47,978 bases of DNA from JACVRM01 sp046262315 (GTDB taxonomy: Bacteria > Actinomycetota > Thermoleophilia > Gaiellales > Gaiellaceae), in contig JBHEMZ010000127.1 in NCBI GenBank assembly GCA_046262315.1, positions 1 to 47,978 of the forward strand, given 5' to 3'. Position 1 is the first letter of the stretch; each line of letters opens with the position of its first letter. Under the pieces are notes generated by a model that ran no database searches, was not told where the DNA came from, and saw only the letters and a program-made list of their open reading frames with translations. Positions 46,711 through 47,978 of this stretch are shown piece by piece. Both the position numbers and the translations under genes were made by a program.

Positions 46711-47844
46711 TCACGAGCCTCGTTGGGCGAGATCAGCTCCCGCCACCTGGTCGAGATCCTTGTCTCCGCGACCCGAGAGGCACACGAGCACGAGCTCCGC
46801 GTCGAGCTCGGCGGCGCGCGCCAGGGCGTGCGCAGGCTCCAGCGCGGGCAGGATGCCCTCCGTGCGGGCAAGCCGCCCGAAGGCGCTGAGCGCCTCGTCG
46901 TCCGTCGCGGTCACGTATTCCACGCGGCCCCGGTCGCGGAGCGCCGCGTGCTCGGGCCCGACGCCCGGATAGTCGAGCCCCGCCGAGATCGAGTGCGCGT
47001 CCGCCACCTGGCCGTCGTCGTCCGCGAGCACCGAGGAGCGCGCCCCGTGCAGCACGGCGGCGCGCCCCGCGCTCAGGCTCGCTGCGCCGGCGGCCTCGAC
47101 GCCGACCAGCCGTACCTCGTCGTCGGCGAGGAACGCGCTGAAGATGCCGATCGCGTTCGAGCCCCCGCCCACGCAGGCCACCACTGCGTCCGGCAGCCGG
47201 CCCTCGCCGTCCAGCACCTGCACGCGCGCCTCATGGCCGATGACCGCCTGGAGCTCGTGCACGAGCTCGGGGTACGGCGACGGCCCGACGCACGAGCCGA
47301 TCAGGTAGTAGGTCGTCTCCACGTTGGCGATCCAGTCGCGGATCGCCTCGCTCGTCGCCTCCTTGAGCGTCTGGGTGCCGAACTCGACCGGCACGATCTC
47401 GGCGCCGAGCAGGCGCATGCGCTCGACGTTCGGCCGCTGGCGGCGCATGTCCTCCGCGCCCATGTAGACGACGCATTCGAAGCCGAGCCGGGCGCACACC
47501 GTCGCCGTGGCCACGCCGTGCTGGCCCGCGCCTGTCTCGGCCACGATGCGGCGCTTCGCCAGCCGCCGGGCGAGCACGGCCTGGCCGAGCGCGTTGTTCA
47601 GCTTGTGGGCGCCCGTGTGGAGGAGATCCTCGCGCTTCAGCCACAGCCGTGTGCCGGGAGCAAAGCGCTCCGCGAGCGTCAGGGGGGTGGGGCGGCCCGC
47701 GTAGGACGTGAGGAGCGCGTCGAGCTCGGCGCGGTAGAGCGGGTCGTCGCACGCGACGCGCCACCCTGCTTCGAGCTCGTCGAGCGCGGGGATCAGCGTC
47801 TCGGGAACGTAGCGGCCGCCCCAGTCGCCGAACGTCTCGCTCAT
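46711..47844 (-). CDS. trpB: Tryptophan synthase beta subunit
   Basis: TrpB joins indole and serine on PLP. The 377-residue protein has FGDWGGRYVPETLIPALDEL, KREDLLHTGAHKLNNALGQ with PLP Lys81, the catalytic Glu in ETGAGQHGVA, CVGGGSNAIG and LSGRGDKD. Length is a little short but complete. AAGG lies 8 nt before ATG 47844. trpA is the next gene; other trp genes are not in the window. Confidence 0.96.
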   Translation of the reverse strand: MSETFGDWGGRYVPETLIPALDELEAGWRVACDDPLYRAELDALLTSYAGRPTPLTLAERFAPGTRLWLKREDLLHTGAHKLNNALGQAVLARRLAKRRIVAETGAGQHGVATATVCARLGFECVVYMGAEDMRRQRPNVERMRLLGAEIVPVEFGTQTLKEATSEAIRDWIANVETTYYLIGSCVGPSPYPELVHELQAVIGHEARVQVLDGEGRLPDAVVACVGGGSNAIGIFSAFLADDEVRLVGVEAAGAASLSAGRAAVLHGARSSVLADDDGQVADAHSISAGLDYPGVGPEHAALRDRGRVEYVTATDDEALSAFGRLARTEGILPALEPAHALARAAELDAELVLVCLSGRGDKDLDQVAGADLAQRGS

Positions 47845-47978
47845 GGGTCAACCTTGATTTTGGTTTTGCTTGTTCTTTGAAATCTGAGAGTCCGCCCGCA
47901 CGCAGTCGGTGAGGGCGTCGACCGGCGCGGCTCGTACGGTCGCGTCGTGGCCGACCGCCGCCGGGAGAGCGCCAGGCT
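47845..47978 (-). promoter_or_regulatory. AT-rich leader upstream of trpB (to window edge)
   Basis: On the minus strand the 35 bases before trpB are strikingly A-rich and low in GC (AAAGAACAAGCAAAACC, then AAAATCAAGG), unlike their surroundings. No trp leader peptide or attenuator hairpin could be identified in the short stretch available. It may be a promoter or an unstructured leader that favours translation. Confidence 0.35.

Noticed and set aside
1..47978. CRISPR array, prophage, integrase or attachment site
   Set aside because: No regularly spaced direct repeats, phage genes or tRNA-linked att duplications were seen; mobile DNA is limited to the two IS remnants at the left edge.

Overview
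The window is high-GC DNA (roughly 70% or more by eye) with many GTG starts, tightly overlapping operons and very few long gaps. It looks chromosomal and actinobacterial. I infer class Thermoleophilia (Gaiellales/Solirubrobacterales-like) from the tandem 'GxWxG...YxYQWxRC' modules on a secreted protease, from several small actinobacterial hypothetical families and from the general gene content. No rRNA or marker tree is available to prove this.

Layout. 1-1200: a scrap zone with a transposase 3' end at the window edge, a frameshifted collagen-like gene and an IS256-type 5' remnant. 1354-6897: an M29 aminopeptidase, a secreted subtilase with C-terminal repeat modules, an M50 site-2-type protease and a LOG-family protein. 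6871-11786: a selenocysteine cluster of selA, a frameshifted O-methyltransferase, selB and tRNA-Sec, with an H-NOX gene converging on selB. 11905-12605: a cupredoxin and a 53-residue protein. 12629-35352: a long purine region. All purine genes lie on the minus strand, in blocks purM-purN-purH, purL-purF, purB-purC-purS-purQ, purD-purE and purA, separated by unrelated genes (ctaG, APH kinase, VOC proteins, EamA, GNAT, CsbD-like, GGDEF, dinB, yihY, an HTH/Clp-N regulator). Together they cover PRPP to IMP and the first step to AMP, except purK, which is not seen; purE may rely on a purK elsewhere. 35639-39063: rpsF-ssb-rpsR-rplI followed by dnaB. 39173-43252: a membrane-anchored small protein, a cell-wall amidase, a STAS protein and a two-component system. 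43726-47844: a thioredoxin-fold protein without cysteines, a Cys-motif small protein, a GT-C-like membrane protein and trpB-trpA.

The most consistent hidden signal is a TA(G/C)NNT hexamer placed 6-8 nt before the start codons of at least 16 genes on both strands, the signature of leaderless transcription. It fixes several start codons, including an apparent CTG start for purL, and supports a 53-residue gene. The best candidate new regulatory circuit is a protein with a helix-turn-helix and two Clp-N domains. Its gene is preceded by two TGTCTAG-N4-CTAGACA palindromes that cover the -35 and -10 of its own leaderless promoter and lie inside the 3' end of purE.

Three genes (collagen-like, O-methyltransferase, one hypothetical) are broken by single-base indels that repair cleanly, so either base-level assembly error or recent decay is present. 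No CRISPR array, rRNA or prophage was seen.
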